Shown: in pieces, positions 1-11,164 of the stretch
Numbering within the stretch: position 1 is the first letter of the stretch
How the letters are laid out: each line of letters opens with the position of its first letter
Origin: Antedon mediterranea
Lineage: Eukaryota; Echinodermata; Crinoidea; Comatulida; Antedonidae
Assembly: GCF_964355755.1 (NCBI RefSeq)
Contig: NC_092674.1
Span: 21,604,001-21,668,000, forward strand
DNA: 64,000 bases
Direction of reading: 5' to 3'
Notes under the pieces: model-generated
What the model saw: the letters and a program-made list of their open reading frames with translations, nothing else
Told to the model about the DNA's origin: nothing
Database searches by the model: none
Translations under genes and position numbers: made by a program

Positions 1-630
1 TCTCATTTCATAGATGATGGGCAGAGGGTAATTATTGATACAAACACTGGGGAATACCGAAATGTACTGAAATTGAGTGACATTGATTTAACAAAAGCGC
101 AGAAATCATCCCTTATTGGATTCCATGCTTTCACAGGTAACGAGTATAACTCCGCTTCCGTTCGGAAAGGAAAACGTACCTGCTGGAAGCTTCTGGAATC
201 AAAAGCAACATTTGTTGACACATTCTGCAACCTTGGAGTGTCAGATGTTCCATCAAAAGAGTTGTATGAGGAACTTGAAGAGTATGTTTCACCATTGTAT
301 GGAGTGAAGGGGAAAAGTGTAAATCAAGCAAGATATGATATCTTCAACAGAAAGTTTTCCAGACACAACAAGATTACAGATATATCATTACTGCCACTAT
401 GTCAGCAGACCCTTGAGTTTCATATACTTAGAGCAAACGTCATTACTAAAGAATGGCAATCAGCAGACGTCAATGATTTTTTCAACAACAGTACACACAA
501 TGGATGGAACGAACAAATGGAGCCTAAATGGATTGAGACAGTGATGCCCACTGATGTCCAGGAACTGTTTACACATAATGAATATGAAGACTTTTCAGAT
601 TGCAGTGATGTGAGCGATCTTGAAGATTAA
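1..630 (+). CDS. 3' part of a transposon-associated FEN/PIN-like protein gene (5' end outside window)
   Basis: The frame is open from base 1 to the TAA at 628-630, so the gene enters from the left; any start codon inside the window is only an internal candidate. The protein carries FHAFTGNEYNSAS followed by RKGK, then ~60 residues with a VNQARY-type motif, then LPLCQQTLEFHILRAN. This order matches, from memory, a large unnamed family scattered through invertebrate and fish genomes in which the first motif is normally HAxTGCDTTSxFxGKGK. I infer that motif to be the third acidic block of a FEN1/PIN-like nuclease fold, comparable to the GCDY..GIG segment of FEN1. Here GCD is replaced by GNE, so an active-site change is likely. 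The tail is acidic (EDFSDCSDVSDLED) and the usual cysteine-rich end is absent. A second member lies at 30790-31945. Confidence 0.6.
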   Translation, partial: SHFIDDGQRVIIDTNTGEYRNVLKLSDIDLTKAQKSSLIGFHAFTGNEYNSASVRKGKRTCWKLLESKATFVDTFCNLGVSDVPSKELYEELEEYVSPLYGVKGKSVNQARYDIFNRKFSRHNKITDISLLPLCQQTLEFHILRANVITKEWQSADVNDFFNNSTHNGWNEQMEPKWIETVMPTDVQELFTHNEYEDFSDCSDVSDLED

Positions 631-639
631 TACAGATAC

Positions 640-1290
640 ACTAAAGGGAAGCATGTATGTAGTAAAAGAATTAAATTCCTGGCCTTGTTATGGCTTATTC
701 ATCTCATATATTCGGATTGCACATGAAAATCTGGTCCAGAAAATAATATGAGAATGTCCACCTCCAATTGGCACAAAATGAATTAATTGACAGGATTAAC
801 GTGATCAGATAGGAGAAATGTCTTGCATTTTGGGTCAAAGGTCAGTAACGTTATTTCCGGTCATTTTTACAGATAATGTTCTATTAGTTTGAATATAAAC
901 ATCTATATTCTGGAGAGTTTGATACCAAATACAACTTTCTGTGTCAAGTAGTTACGGAGATATGATATCTGTTAGATATTGGGTCAAAGGTCAATAGAGG
1001 TATTTCCGGCCATTTTCTGACAAAATGTTCTATTACATCAAATAGGAATATGTACATTCCAAACAAGTTGACACCAAAATCAACTCTCTATGACCAGTGG
1101 TTGCCAAGATATCATAGTCTACTGTAACTGGCAGCCATTTTGAAAAAAGCGCCCTCACGCGAAAGTTCTCAGGTTACAGCCCGTTTACCCAATATATTTG
1201 GATTCCCCAGAAAAAACTGGTCTAGAAAAGTTATATGAGAATTTCTACCTCTCCGGGTGGCACCTACCTCATTCATAGCCTAGTCTAAGT
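640..1290. repeat. Non-coding repeat with two direct ~490-bp-spaced units and DR1 words
   Basis: A segment around 700-770 (ATATATTCGGATT, then CTGGTCCAGAAAA, then ATATGAGAATGTCCACCTC) recurs in the same orientation at about 1190-1263. Between them are two units beginning GGTCAAAGGTCA (833-844 and 982-993), each followed by ATTTCCGG(T/C)CATTTT and a stretch ending near a GAGATATGATATC-like word. No coding potential is seen. The same unit type recurs at 12.9, 13.4, 20.5-20.8, 27.9 and 58.5 kb. Confidence 0.6.
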
Positions 1291-2470
1291 GGAACACACT
1301 GTCGTTAGTGGTGCAACCAAAATAAAACAGTATAAAAATTGAGCAAAATAATGAAAAGAAACAAAAAAAAAGCAACATAAAAATGTATACATACCGTATG
1401 TAAAGCTATACTAAAAAACTACAAACTATACATATGTTATAATATGCAAAAGAAAAATTAGTTAAAAATACAAATAAAACAATACATTTTGTGCTAGGTA
1501 AATAGGTCACATAATTTTGTAAAGCCTGTTCAAGGAATTGTCAAGGATCAAGTGGTGTTTATATAAAATAAATTTCTTATCAACGTCTTCCCAGGTAGAG
1601 TGGAGCCCGCAGTAGTTTGTTTTTAAGTTCATTATACAACTCATGTCTTATTGTGAAAGTCCAGCGAATTCTAAATAAAAGTGGTCAACTGTTTTTTTTT
1701 TATTATCGTTTTATTATCGACCATGACAATTTTCTTCCTTCAAGTTCATGGGAGTTTGAACGGACTTTAAATTTAAGGTTGATACCCAAGAAATTAGTCT
1801 GGGTACTTAGTATATGGACTTTCAAAGTTTGGTTCCTTTATATTTCACATAATCACTTAGGAATTACTTTGATTTATTTATTCATTACTCTTCTTCTCTG
1901 TTTTTTATTGTTTTAAGTGGCATCAGGTTCAGTATTGAAGTGATCCAATAAATTACACCTACGAAGATTGTCTTTTATAATACATAACAACTTCCATTTT
2001 AAATTATCCTGAACTTGCTTACTAGCCTTAAATAATAACTGGCCATCTAGTATTCGCCTTATTTTCAATTAAAATATGATAGTCTAAAGTTATTTTTTGA
2101 ATGGACGTTATAGATTGCCAACCTACCATACAAAGCTTCCTTTGCAACATTTCTGGGGCCTTTTAATATAGTTTTAGCCATTTCCAAGGCATCTTCTTAA
2201 TTAAAGCAAACGTACTTACTGGTTTACTACACCGCCCGTAATGCATCCACAGATTGATGCATTTACAACAGGAAAATAATTGTAACGATAAAATAATTCA
2301 TTTTGCTTTTCTAAAGTTAAGTTTTATAATGCACATAGTCTAATAAAGCTCAATAATATTATGTTAGTTTTCCTTTATTTAAGGTCCTTCCAGTAAACAA
2401 AGTTTTTTTTCTCTTTTCAAATTTTTTTTTCACTACTAATTCATTTCATCTTCAACAGATCAATACAATA
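1291..2470. other. AT-rich stretch without a recognised gene
   Basis: I see only AT-rich sequence and short spurious frames. No domain motif, RNA gene or clear inverted repeat was recognised. Confidence 0.5.
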
Positions 2471-2535
2471 ATTGTACTTCTCTAATAATTATAATAATGA
2501 TATGTCAATGATATTCCAAAACTCTTTACCCACTC

Positions 2536-3285
2536 CAGATGCCTTATGTGTGCTGATGATGTTAAGCTATACAAAATTATTGGTAGTGTTGAAGATGCTG
2601 ACAGGCTTCAGGTGGACTTGGACAAATTATGTTCTTGGGCAGCTTTATGGGGTATGTCCTTCAATCCAGTAAAGTAAAATATATTAACTATTATTTTGAA
2701 AAAGAACATTTTATTTCATAGTTATTTAATTAATGACAATCCCATTAATAGGGTACAATCGCAAAAAGATCTTGGTGCTTTTATTGATAGTTCCCTTTGT
2801 TTTTCTTTTCACAAACATTTTGAAAGGCAAAACAAAATCCACCTTTATTTTTCAACTATCTATCCAATTTTCAACCTTAGTTCTGTTATTTTTAATTCTA
2901 TTTCGAAAACTCAGTCTACGCTCATCCAGTTTCTGCATAACCGTTTTTACGCTACATCAGCCACAACCAGAATCCTGATTTTCATTTCCATATCATTATC
3001 TAATCTTCTGAGTCCCGTGGAACATTTTATGATCTTGTTTTTTTTGTATAAATGTGTTTATTTGACTGTAACTTAGTTAGTAATTTTTATCTTAGAGTCC
3101 CTTGTCGTCATTTTAGAAGAAATCCTACTTTCAATATTCCTTTTAGTAGAGTAAATGTTTTAAAAAATGGTTTTATTAGTAGATTAAGTCAAACTTATAA
3201 TTCTTTTACTTTAAGAAACCCTGAGTTAGATATTTGTTGTAACAATCTCCGTAAGTTTCGTAACATTGTTAGTAGTTTAGTTTAA
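2536..3285 (+). pseudogene. CR1-like LINE reverse transcriptase, C-terminal relic
   Basis: The reading starts with the RT catalytic box CADDVKLYKIIGS, continues through WAALWGMSFNP and the thumb motif QKDLGAFIDSSLCFSFH, and ends with VPCRHFRRNPTFNIPFSRVNVLKNGF and a stop at 3283-3285. These belong to the finger-palm-thumb end of a CR1/Jockey-group LINE. Stops and at least one frameshift (near 3050) break it, and everything upstream of the catalytic box is missing, as in 5'-truncated retrocopies. Its 3' UTR follows at 3286-3290 and resumes at 3405 after a small insertion. Confidence 0.75.
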
Positions 3286-3290
3286 TATTT

Positions 3291-3404
3291 TTAGTCGCGT
3301 GGACGCGACTCTATAGTTCACTATGTCGGTCGGTCGGTTTGTCTTTCTGTCGGTCCGATATCAATATGCGTTTTAGCACGGGACTTATGGCTGTTGGCCT
3401 TGTT
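3291..3404 (+). mobile_element. Solo (collapsed) copy of the AGTCGCGTG repeat family
   Basis: It has the family left end (AGTCGCGTGG..GCGACTCTATAG), one TCACTATGTCGGTCGGTC/GGTCCGATATCA block, and the family right end (CGGGACTTATGGCTGTTGGCC) in only 114 bp. The full-length relatives at 15-18.7 kb have two such blocks, as direct repeats ~700 bp apart. A single block flanked by both ends is what recombination between them would leave. It lies inside the 3' UTR of the preceding LINE relic. Confidence 0.6.
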
Positions 3405-3545
3405 TATTGTATGTGTCCGTGTTTTTCTGTGTTCCCTCCTGTAAGTGGTGAACCATGAGTTCACTGTTAGTTGGGAAATGAAATAAATAAATAGAAATAA
3501 ATGAAGTAAATAAATAAAAATAAATGAAATAAAATAAATAAATAA
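3405..3545 (+). repeat. LINE 3' UTR and (AAATAAATA)-type tail
   Basis: The sequence after the solo element continues the LINE 3' region and ends in a run of AAATAAATAAATA-type repeats (about 3475-3545), the usual form of a non-LTR retrotransposon tail. Confidence 0.5.
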
Positions 3546-3684
3546 CTATTTCATTTTATTCAAACTTGTTTTGTTTGTTTTTTTGTTTGCTTATATTTAT
3601 ATTTGTTATACAGTAAAACTGACCATCATGTCCACGCTGCTAAATATCGCACACACTTCCTAGTGTAACGTAATCGTGCCTATT

Positions 3685-4212
3685 AAAGCCGATTTTCCAC
3701 TAGGCGAATTTGTTCGCGCGAATCGAACGCGCCAGCTTGTACACATGTGTATTCATGTTTACGTCTTCCAAATCCTTCTCTACGCATGCGTATTAGCTGA
3801 CGCCTTCGATTCGCGCGAACAAATTCGCCTAGTGGAAAATCGGCTTAATGCTGAATTTGTTCGCGCGAATCGAAAGCGTCATGCTCTGCGCATGCGTATT
3901 CGAATTTCTGTCTGTCATACTCCCTTCTTCGACGAATTCTAGTTCCTTTGATTTTTCGCTGCAGCGAAATTTACTAGTTCGAATTGTTTCTTCTTTTTGC
4001 GAAGCGAAATATTGCGCAACCAATCAGAGCTCAGGAAATGAGCTATGACGCTTACATGAGCATTCATGCGAATCGAAATGCTTAGCAACCACGCGAGGAA
4101 CATGAACGTCGCAGCTATTCGCTTATATGTAGTGGAAAGAGAGTAGGCGATTTTTTTCTCTTTGAAACGTTGGATTCGCGCGAACAAATTCGCCTAATGG
4201 AAAATCGGCTTT
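3685..4212. mobile_element. Foldback MITE with three copies of its terminal repeat
   Basis: The left end reads AAAGCCGATTTTCCACTAGG followed by CGAATTTGTTCGCGCGAATC. The same sequence in inverse orientation ends at 4212, and a further inverse copy ends at about 3846. So 3685-3846 forms one imperfect hairpin and 3846-4212 a second, as if a short deletion derivative were fused to a longer one. The interior is CpG-containing and non-coding. Flanking bases do not give a clear target duplication. Confidence 0.75.
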
Positions 4213-4539
4213 AGACCAAACTACCGCGTTCAGCGAGGTGAGTTTTCAGCGCGTATAAAATAATGTCATTTAAAAAAAATGTCATTGCAAACTTCAAACG
4301 CGATTTTCCCGTAAACTAATTGAATGATTTGTAAGTTTATAAATGTTATAACTTTTTCAATATTTAATCAATTTTTACGAAATTGCAAAGCTTATGATTC
4401 ATATAATCCAAATACAAAAATACGATAAAAGAAGGGTTTTTGCCAGATCGGGTCACAGATAGTGGTTTAGTATGAGCCACACGTGTTGACCCTGAACAAA
4501 TCATGAGAGCACGTTTTTGCAATTTAAATATGTTATGAA

Positions 4540-5085
4540 TATTAGTCGTTCAGAGATACAACTGAACAAATTTATCAACAGTATCGACCCATGAAAGAAT
4601 GGAATAATATGTTGCGGAAACTAAAGTTTTAGTTTATTCATTACACCAATATTTCTAGAAATAATATTATAAATTGTGTTCCTATGTGCCATGATAATTT
4701 GCAATTCAGAGTTATTCCGAGAAATTTGGTTTCACTGACCTGTTTAATGATGTCAATTTTGAATTCAAAGTTGACAGTTTGTTATTTTGTGATTGAAAAG
4801 AATAACATTGGTTTTAGAAATATTTTAGGATAATTTATTAGCTTTGAACCATTTAGAAACATTAGCTAATTTTGAATTCATAATTTTAGAAAGATGAACT
4901 AAATTGTTATTACTAATGAAAATGTTGATATCATCGACAAAAGAAACACAATTTAGTAAAGAAGAACAGTTTGGGAGATCATTAACATATATCAGAAATA
5001 ATAAAGGACCATGGATGAAACCTTGTGGAACACCACATTTGATTTTAGAAAATGTTGAATTATACGAGACTTAAGAAAATTGTTT
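4540..5085 (-). pseudogene. CR1/L2-like LINE RT fragment
   Basis: Reading the minus strand from ~5080 gives CGVPQGFIHGPLLFLIYVND, then LNCVSFVDDINIF and LSKIMNSKLANVSKWF, which are RT motifs B and C of the CR1/L2 group (the C box is FVDD). Downstream (4800-4540) the frame is broken by stops. No endonuclease part is present; it is a short degraded copy in opposite orientation to the relic at 2.5-3.3 kb. Confidence 0.7.
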
Positions 5086-6811
5086 TCGATTGCCAAGGTA
5101 GCTCCTGAATAAATTAAGAGCAATATATCGTTCTATTGGTGGACTCTGTTTTGATAATTTCACTCCCCCCATACTAACACTTTAAATATTCGAATCTATC
5201 TGATATCTCTGTTCAGAAAAATCTTAAAAACAAACATCCATACTAAAACTGTTCAATATTGTGTTTTATAATTATAGAATACTGTAAATTTACGTATTTT
5301 TATTATTTAATTGTTACTGTTTTGTTGAACTTTTGTTGTACTTACTAGGCCCGTAGGCCTAACTGCTTCTATCTAGCCTTTTTCTCTATCACTCTCTAAC
5401 TAGACCAAGTCTAGTAGGACTAGGGCCTAATAATTTGTGGCCTATAGCCTAGGTCTACTACTCATTGAAACACAAATACTGGTTTTGAAACAAATGAAAG
5501 GTTTTGTAAACGTTGCAGCCCTCAGTCTTGAAAACGCACAACGAGATTACAGTTTCAAGCTACATGCTTGTAGTAGATGGCCTAGACTAGTTGTGAATGA
5601 AACCATCAACAATTTCTATTTTATAACAGTTTGTGTTTGCGTCATATTTTTGCTTTAACATACAGTATCCTACAGATGTTGCTGCTAAAGTGGATTTTAT
5701 CAAGAGGTATGTCCACACTTGAAGCCTGTAAAACATTTAATTAAAATAAATGATTTTAAGAGAAAAGTTAAAACAAGATTTTGTTGTGGTTGCATGAGTT
5801 TTGGTCTACTCATGTTGAATTGTACTGTAGATATAATATTAACCCTAATAGAACCCAGCTGTAAAGTGTAGTGTAGCCAAATAAATTGACCTCCATACTA
5901 AAAAAATCATGAGTCTTGGGTAAAAAAAAATAGGAGATTTTTATGTCAAAATTCACAATATCACGTTTTCTTTTAGATGACTTCTCAAGATTAATCCAAA
6001 CAAAGGAAACACAGTTCAGCGTCAGAAGAACAAACGTCAATATACCATACCATTCATCCAAAAGTTTTGACCATGATTAATAGTCTTGCAGATTTCGAGT
6101 GAACTGCATAAGACATTCTACCTCAACTTAACAACTGAAAGAATGTAAAATAACTTACAAACAAGTGGGGTTAACTTAATAAATTTTTACTTATTGAACT
6201 AATGTTAATGTTTCTCATTTATTTACAGAATTTCACTAACATCAGGGTGAAGGCCAACTTACTAACAATGAAGGTGAATATTTGTACTGTAATTTGAAGT
6301 GTAATAAGCATTTTATGGTAACTGTTAACCGTAAATTTACGGGTTTATTTTTTGTAATTTTTACACTCTCTTTACGCCGTCTCCAATAAGGACCATACAT
6401 TTTACGTGTTTTACGGTATCTCATTAAATGATTGTAAATTGTAAGGTTTTTTGATGGCATTTCAGCTGCAAGCACGTTTACCGTAAATGTTACGGGATTT
6501 CTTTTACAGTTTAGTCAAACACTTCCATTACAATTAAAATATTGTAATCTTTTAAAAATGTATTGACCCCTGAAAAAAATAATTCTTAACAAAATAGTTG
6601 TTAAACAAAATAGTTGTTAAATATGCAATTTCAATGTAACATAATAGTTATCCAATTGACCAAAAATTGGATCGAAACAAAATGTATTTACCTGAAAAAA
6701 CTGTAATCTAAAGCGAAAAATGGCCAAATTGGCTGCCAGCCAGTGGATTTTTGGTTGTTAGTATGGCAAATCCACTGGGAAAAAAAAAAGTTAAATTAGA
6801 AAGTGACATAC
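5086..6811. other. No gene recognised; AT-rich with a short dispersed repeat
   Basis: Nothing codes convincingly here. Around 6590-6690 a segment with CATAATAGTTAT and CCAAAAATTGGATCG recurs at about 56240-56290, so part of the stretch is a dispersed repeat. Short TTTACGG/CCGTAAA words recur between 6300 and 6500. Confidence 0.4.
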
Positions 6812-6974
6812 CCGTTAGTTGTATCTATCTTAATAGCACGTGGGTTCCCTAATTCTTTACCAAAAAGAATGCTTCTGTTCCTTCCATCCAAATGTATAAC
6901 TTCAATTCGCTTCTCATCTGAACTTGTCCAATAAAGTTTATTTTCAATTCCATCAACAACTAAACCATCTACAA
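6812..6974 (-). CDS. Exon encoding an LDL-receptor class B (YWTD) repeat of an LRP-like host gene
   Basis: On the minus strand the exon encodes VDGLVVDGIENKLYWTSSDE, then KRIEVIHLDGRNRSILFGKE and LGNPRAIKIDTTN, a near-textbook YWTD beta-propeller blade (DGLAVDW..KLYWTD...IE...LDG..R..L....L..PRAI..D). A strong donor, GG/GTATGT, follows at the 3' end. The acceptor is weaker (..ATGAAG/TTG). The exon starts two bases into a codon and the upstream exon (13734-13979) ends one base into one, so joining them gives an intact Val codon. The exon ends in phase 2, and I did not find the next exon further left. In this family propellers are extracellular and bind ligands such as Wnt-pathway or lipoprotein-related proteins; the ligand cannot be told here. 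Confidence 0.88.
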
Positions 6975-7141
6975 CTTCATTAATGAAAAATTATTGATAT
7001 TTTTAATGAATCAAGCCAGTTAATAGTATAAAGCAATTTGTTTTTTATTGAAAAGTTTTTCTGACTATTTTACTTACACAGCATTGTCATTTTTTCAGTA
7101 ATTTGCATTTGGATTTATTATTATTATTATAATTATATATA

Positions 7142-7178
7142 CTAGATGGCACGCTCGCTTCGCTCGCGTACCATCTAG
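7142..7178. repeat. Short palindromic GC-rich repeat
   Basis: CTAGATGG at 7142-7149 pairs with CCATCTAG at 7171-7178 around a CGCTCGCTTCGCTCGC core. A related GCGAGCGAAGCGAGC word lies near 59435. It is probably the end of a mobile element, but no partner was found. Confidence 0.4.
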
Positions 7179-8290
7179 GGGTGCTCACAGATGGTTCTCG
7201 AATACAGTAGAATCCACGGACGGGGACTTTTTTGGGACACTAAACAAAAACGGAAGTGTCCCCCTAATTGGGGTATTCAGAAATAGAGACAACAAAACCA
7301 ATACTGGATTCCATAAAGGACAATTAATTTATGTGGATTAAAGAAATTAGGGAGAAATGGAAATGTATGTACGGGAATTGGGCGGCACGTGGTGGTGGTG
7401 ATGGAACCGCAGTAATAAAGTTGATTGTATTTATATATTATAAGAACCAAACTAAATAAATAGACCTAGACATTCTGCGAAATGGAAATCGGAAATTCAA
7501 GCTCCTATTCAGTGAAAAATTAAACTGTAGTCTACCTAAATATTTAGGGCAAATCATCGGTTGTGGTGTTGAACTTCCTGTAAACATTTGTGTGAACCAA
7601 ACTGGGTCGAATTTCTGTCATGAGTACTGATTTGTTGGCCTGTGATTTATGACGCCTAAGAGATCTATCTAGACTTATTTTTTAGAATAATGTACGTACC
7701 TGTCAGATACAACTGTCTTGTGTCGTATAATAAATAAGTACTGTAATAGTTACTGAAGTTACTATTACAATCTCGTCAATGAAAACACGAAAATGTATAT
7801 GCACTTACTTATGAAAACGTATACAGTATTATACTCAGTTATTGAAACAGTAGGTTTAAAAAAGTTTCGTTTGTCTGTAAAATGATGTAATCAAGCTGTT
7901 TACATGAGTCTTAATTTATAAGCACATCAATAATAAAATAGTTTATCTATCCTGTAATTGGCGAGATTATGGTCGCTGTTGAATGAAATAAAGCCAATCG
8001 GTATCATATTTGTACAGAAACGTTTTCGCGGCCGAAGGGTGTAACCTAAATTCGTTGTATTATCGTCAAGAACTAACTGTAACTAAACTTACATAGAAAG
8101 TAGGGTATCATAAATTTGGCCTTAGCACTCGGGGGAGTGGCTAAGATGAAGTCCGTGGGACTACTAAATATAAATTGTAATGAACCTCGAGGGACATAAA
8201 TAGGAATATTTCATGTTTCATTATCAATGTATAATAAATGGAAACTGTTTACCGATTCAAATAATAGAAATTGGTTTTTAACATTTTCCG

Positions 8291-8660
8291 AACCTATTGC
8301 AAGTTTATTCTCAAAGGGCCCATATATTTACCTACCGTATGTGTTAAACCAAGGGCTCATAAATTTACCTACAGTACTTGTGTTAAACCAAACTCTGGCA
8401 GACTGAGAGATTGGGATGTTCCATTCATCGCAAATCAATACATTTGTATAATCGTATATTAAATCTATCAAAATAGTATTTTTTAAAGAAAATCGGCCTG
8501 TCTTCAACATTATGATGGTGTACTCTAGCAATCTATCAAAATAGTATTTTTTAAAGAAAATCGGCCTGTCTTCAACATTATGATGGTGTACTCTAGCTGT
8601 TCAACCGGTTTTCAGCTATTAAAAACAATTATCGTAGGAGGAGATAGGAAAATGCGAAGC
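8291..8660. repeat. Partial copy of dispersed repeat R, with an internal 68-bp duplication
   Basis: The sequence from TTGCAAGTTTATTCTCAAAG onward is nearly identical to 9124-9410. Inside this copy the 68 bp ending CATTATGATGGTGTACTCTAGC-type sequence (about 8463-8530) is directly repeated at 8531-8598, which the copy at 9.1 kb does not show. Apparent reading frames here are not conserved as protein. Confidence 0.75.
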
Positions 8661-8734
8661 CTCCTCGCTATGTAACATTAGGGTTGAGGGATGGGAAAGC
8701 GGATAGGTACAAAAAGGAACAATTTTTAAATATA

Positions 8735-9445
8735 TTCTTTATCCACTGAGTAACGAAATATTTTGTTCATGTTTTATAGGCCTATAAATAATATACCTCT
8801 AAATACAGTAGGCCTAAAACATTTGCGATTTAATACTTTGTTAAAACTGTCACTGTCATAATCGATTGAAATATTAAAGTACATGTCACGATACACCACT
8901 ACGACGTTTATATTTTTGGTAATTATTAATTAATACAAACGTTGAGAAGGAACTGTCAGTATAAAGTTTATTTGTATATCTAACAGTAGAGCCTATCCAC
9001 AGTCTCAGTAATAAAGTTTATTTGTATATATTTTTATATTATATCTAACAGTACGAACATTCACAGTAAGAAATGTTCGATTCAAATGAAAAATAGTTAA
9101 TAGGTATTTACAGTATTGTCAAAGTATTGCAAGTTTATTCTCAAAGGGCCCATATATTTACCTACCGTATGTGTTAAACCAAGGGCTCATAAATTTACCT
9201 ACAGTACTTGTGTTAAACCAAACTCTGGCAGACTGAGAGATTGGGATGTTCCATTCATCGCAAATCAATACATTTGTATAATCATAATATTAAATCTATC
9301 AAAATAGTATTTTTTAAAGAAAATCGGCCTGTCTTCAACATTATGATGGTGTACTCTAGCTGTTCAACCGGTTTTCAGCTATTAAAAACAATTATCGTAG
9401 GAGGAGATAGAAAAATGCGAAGCCTCCTCGCATTTTTTTGGCGGG
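8735..9445. repeat. Dispersed repeat R, longest copy
   Basis: The left part (TTATCCACTGAGTAACGAAA, TTTTATAGGCCTATAAATAA) and right part (CTCAAAGGGCCCATATATTT) match 25805-26330 in the same order and orientation, so the unit is ~0.6-0.7 kb. It ends near a small hairpin, ATGCGA..TCGCAT, around 9414-9432. It lies in the intron of the LRP-like gene and does not code. Confidence 0.7.
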
Positions 9446-9949
9446 TATTTTTCAAGATGGACATCCATTAGACAGTGTATTCCACGATCGGAAAACACCC
9501 CTATTTGGGGCAAATCGTTGAACCTAAATTCGTTTTAATCGTCAATAACTAATTATCTAACTCAATTTAATTAGTAAACAGGGTTACATCAGGCGGTTAA
9601 AATCAGTACCGAAAGTACGAACCAACTTTACATACCATCGAGTGAAAATTCTAGAAGTAAGGCGCGATTTACCGAATTTTGCCTTTACGTAAATTTTTAT
9701 ATAGATAATATATAACCAAAAACATTCTGTAAACGTTACTGTGAAACCATTTATTTATTTATTCTGGTTTATTAAAACAAAGACAAGGTAGTAAAAAACT
9801 GAATTGCGTCCAGTAACATTAACATAAAATATATAAACAAAACGAGCAAAATTTACACAAACATCCAATATAAATATATATATATATAATATAAATAAAA
9901 AAAATCAAGATCAAATAAGTTAAAACTGCCTCAATATAGATTTATTTTA

Positions 9950-9981
9950 ACGACATGTTTCGGGCATAGCCCATCATCAAT
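9950..9981 (-). ncRNA. Hammerhead-like hairpin, probable Penelope-type element end
   Basis: The minus strand reads TTGATGA, then a GGGC-TAT-GCCC hairpin, then GAAACATGTC. A hammerhead core is CUGANGA, stem II, GAAA, then a UH cleavage site. All but the first C are present and a GUC follows. Stem I is not convincing and the loop of stem III would be very short, so I call it hammerhead-like. Such motifs are known from Penelope-like retroelements. Confidence 0.45.
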
Positions 9982-10335
9982 TGAAAAGAATTGTAACAAA
10001 GGATAACATATATAAGTCACAAAATTACATAATAAAACAAATCAGCCAATCAAAGATGTTAACAAACAAAAGGCATAGTTATAAAGGCACGCCTCCAAAA
10101 GCTATGGGGTACAAAGCAGGAATGGTTGAAACAAAGACAAAAGCTTCAAGTGTAAATAATTGTTAATATGTGAATGTCAAAATTAATGTTTAAAGGATCT
10201 AAATTGTACATTTATGCCGGTAGGGGCAAGAGTGCCAAGCTTTACAATTATTCTTTCTTCTATAATTCTACGAGATGTCTCAGAACCATTACATATTTTA
10301 ACACCAGAAATTTTAATATCCGAAAGGGAATGCTC

Positions 10336-10338
<3 letters not shown>

Positions 10339-10387
<49 letters not shown>
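10339..10387. repeat. (TA)n microsatellite
   Basis: Uninterrupted TA dinucleotides next to the left arm of the large inverted repeat at 10388-11030. Reading frames of alternating Ile-Tyr across it are artefacts. Confidence 0.95.
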
Positions 10388-10393
<6 letters not shown>

Positions 10394-11030
10394 ATAACAG
10401 CAGAAAACTTGGTTACTTCATTGTTTTAATCACTACAAATTTGTTTCGTACGACCAGCATGTAGCTGGCCGCACTCTTCAGGTGAAATATAAAACATAAG
10501 TGACACAGTTGTCTCATAGTGCTTAATAGAAGTGAGTCATCGGGAAGTCGTATACAATAGCCTATTGTTTTAGATAAACTGTTTGGATCTGCAATTTTCC
10601 TATGTCTACAAGTAGAGACTAACTCGTTCTTACGGTTCAGTGAGCATAGCTCTGGTTGACATATAATAACATACTTTTCATATATACATAAATTACATCT
10701 TTTGTTAATATTTGAGTAAGGTTTGCATTTCTTCACAATTTTCCATTTAATTGAGTAATTTGTTTTAGAGTCTTTAAGTGTCCATATATATTTACTGAGT
10801 TCCGTTCTTACTAAATTGCAGATCCAAACAGTTTATCTAAAACAATAGGCTATTGTATACGACTTCCCGATGACTCACTTCTATTAAGCACTATGAGACA
10901 ACTGTGTCACTTATGTTTTATATTTCACCTGAAGAGTGCGGCCAGCTACATGCTGGTCGTACGAAACAAATTTGTAGTGATTAAAACAATGAAGTAACCA
11001 AGTTTTCTGCTGTTATTTTATTTATTTATG
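10388..11030. repeat. Large inverted repeat (arms ~215 bp) carrying hammerhead-like hairpins
   Basis: The arm at 10388-10602 (starting AAATAAAATAACAGCAGAAA) reappears inverted at about 10813-11030 with almost no mismatches, around a ~210 bp loop. Each arm holds the same structured segment, read outward: CTGAAGA, an 11-bp stem (GTGCGGCCAGC with GCTGGTCGTAC, including G-U pairs), then GAAAC. CTGAAGA and GAAAC satisfy the CUGANGA/GAAA hammerhead core. I infer two Penelope-type element ends in head-to-head orientation. (TA)n tracts lie on both outer sides. Confidence 0.75.
10929..10967 (+). ncRNA. Hammerhead-like hairpin (right arm copy)
   Basis: CTGAAGA at 10929-10935, long stem II with a TACAT loop, GAAAC at 10963-10967. 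The mirror copy on the minus strand is at 10443-10481. The substrate strand and stem I were not convincingly found, so activity is unproven. Confidence 0.45.
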
Positions 11031-11080
11031 CTCTACCTTGGTATTGAGCACTCTATCCAAACGGTCTGAAAATTTCAACC

Positions 11081-11083
<3 letters not shown>

Positions 11084-11161
<78 letters not shown>
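11084..11161. repeat. (TA)n microsatellite
   Basis: About 38 TA units just outside the right arm of the 10.4-11.0 kb inverted repeat. Confidence 0.95.

Positions 11162-11164
<3 letters not shown>

Noticed and set aside
8271-8462. Frame repeated at 9116-9307 with nearly the same peptide
   Set aside because: The peptide is duplicated because the DNA repeat is duplicated; frames differ at the ends and no domain is seen.
10174-10429. Frames with (IY)n repeats, also at 11038-11286
   Set aside because: They translate (TA)n microsatellites; no other coding sign.
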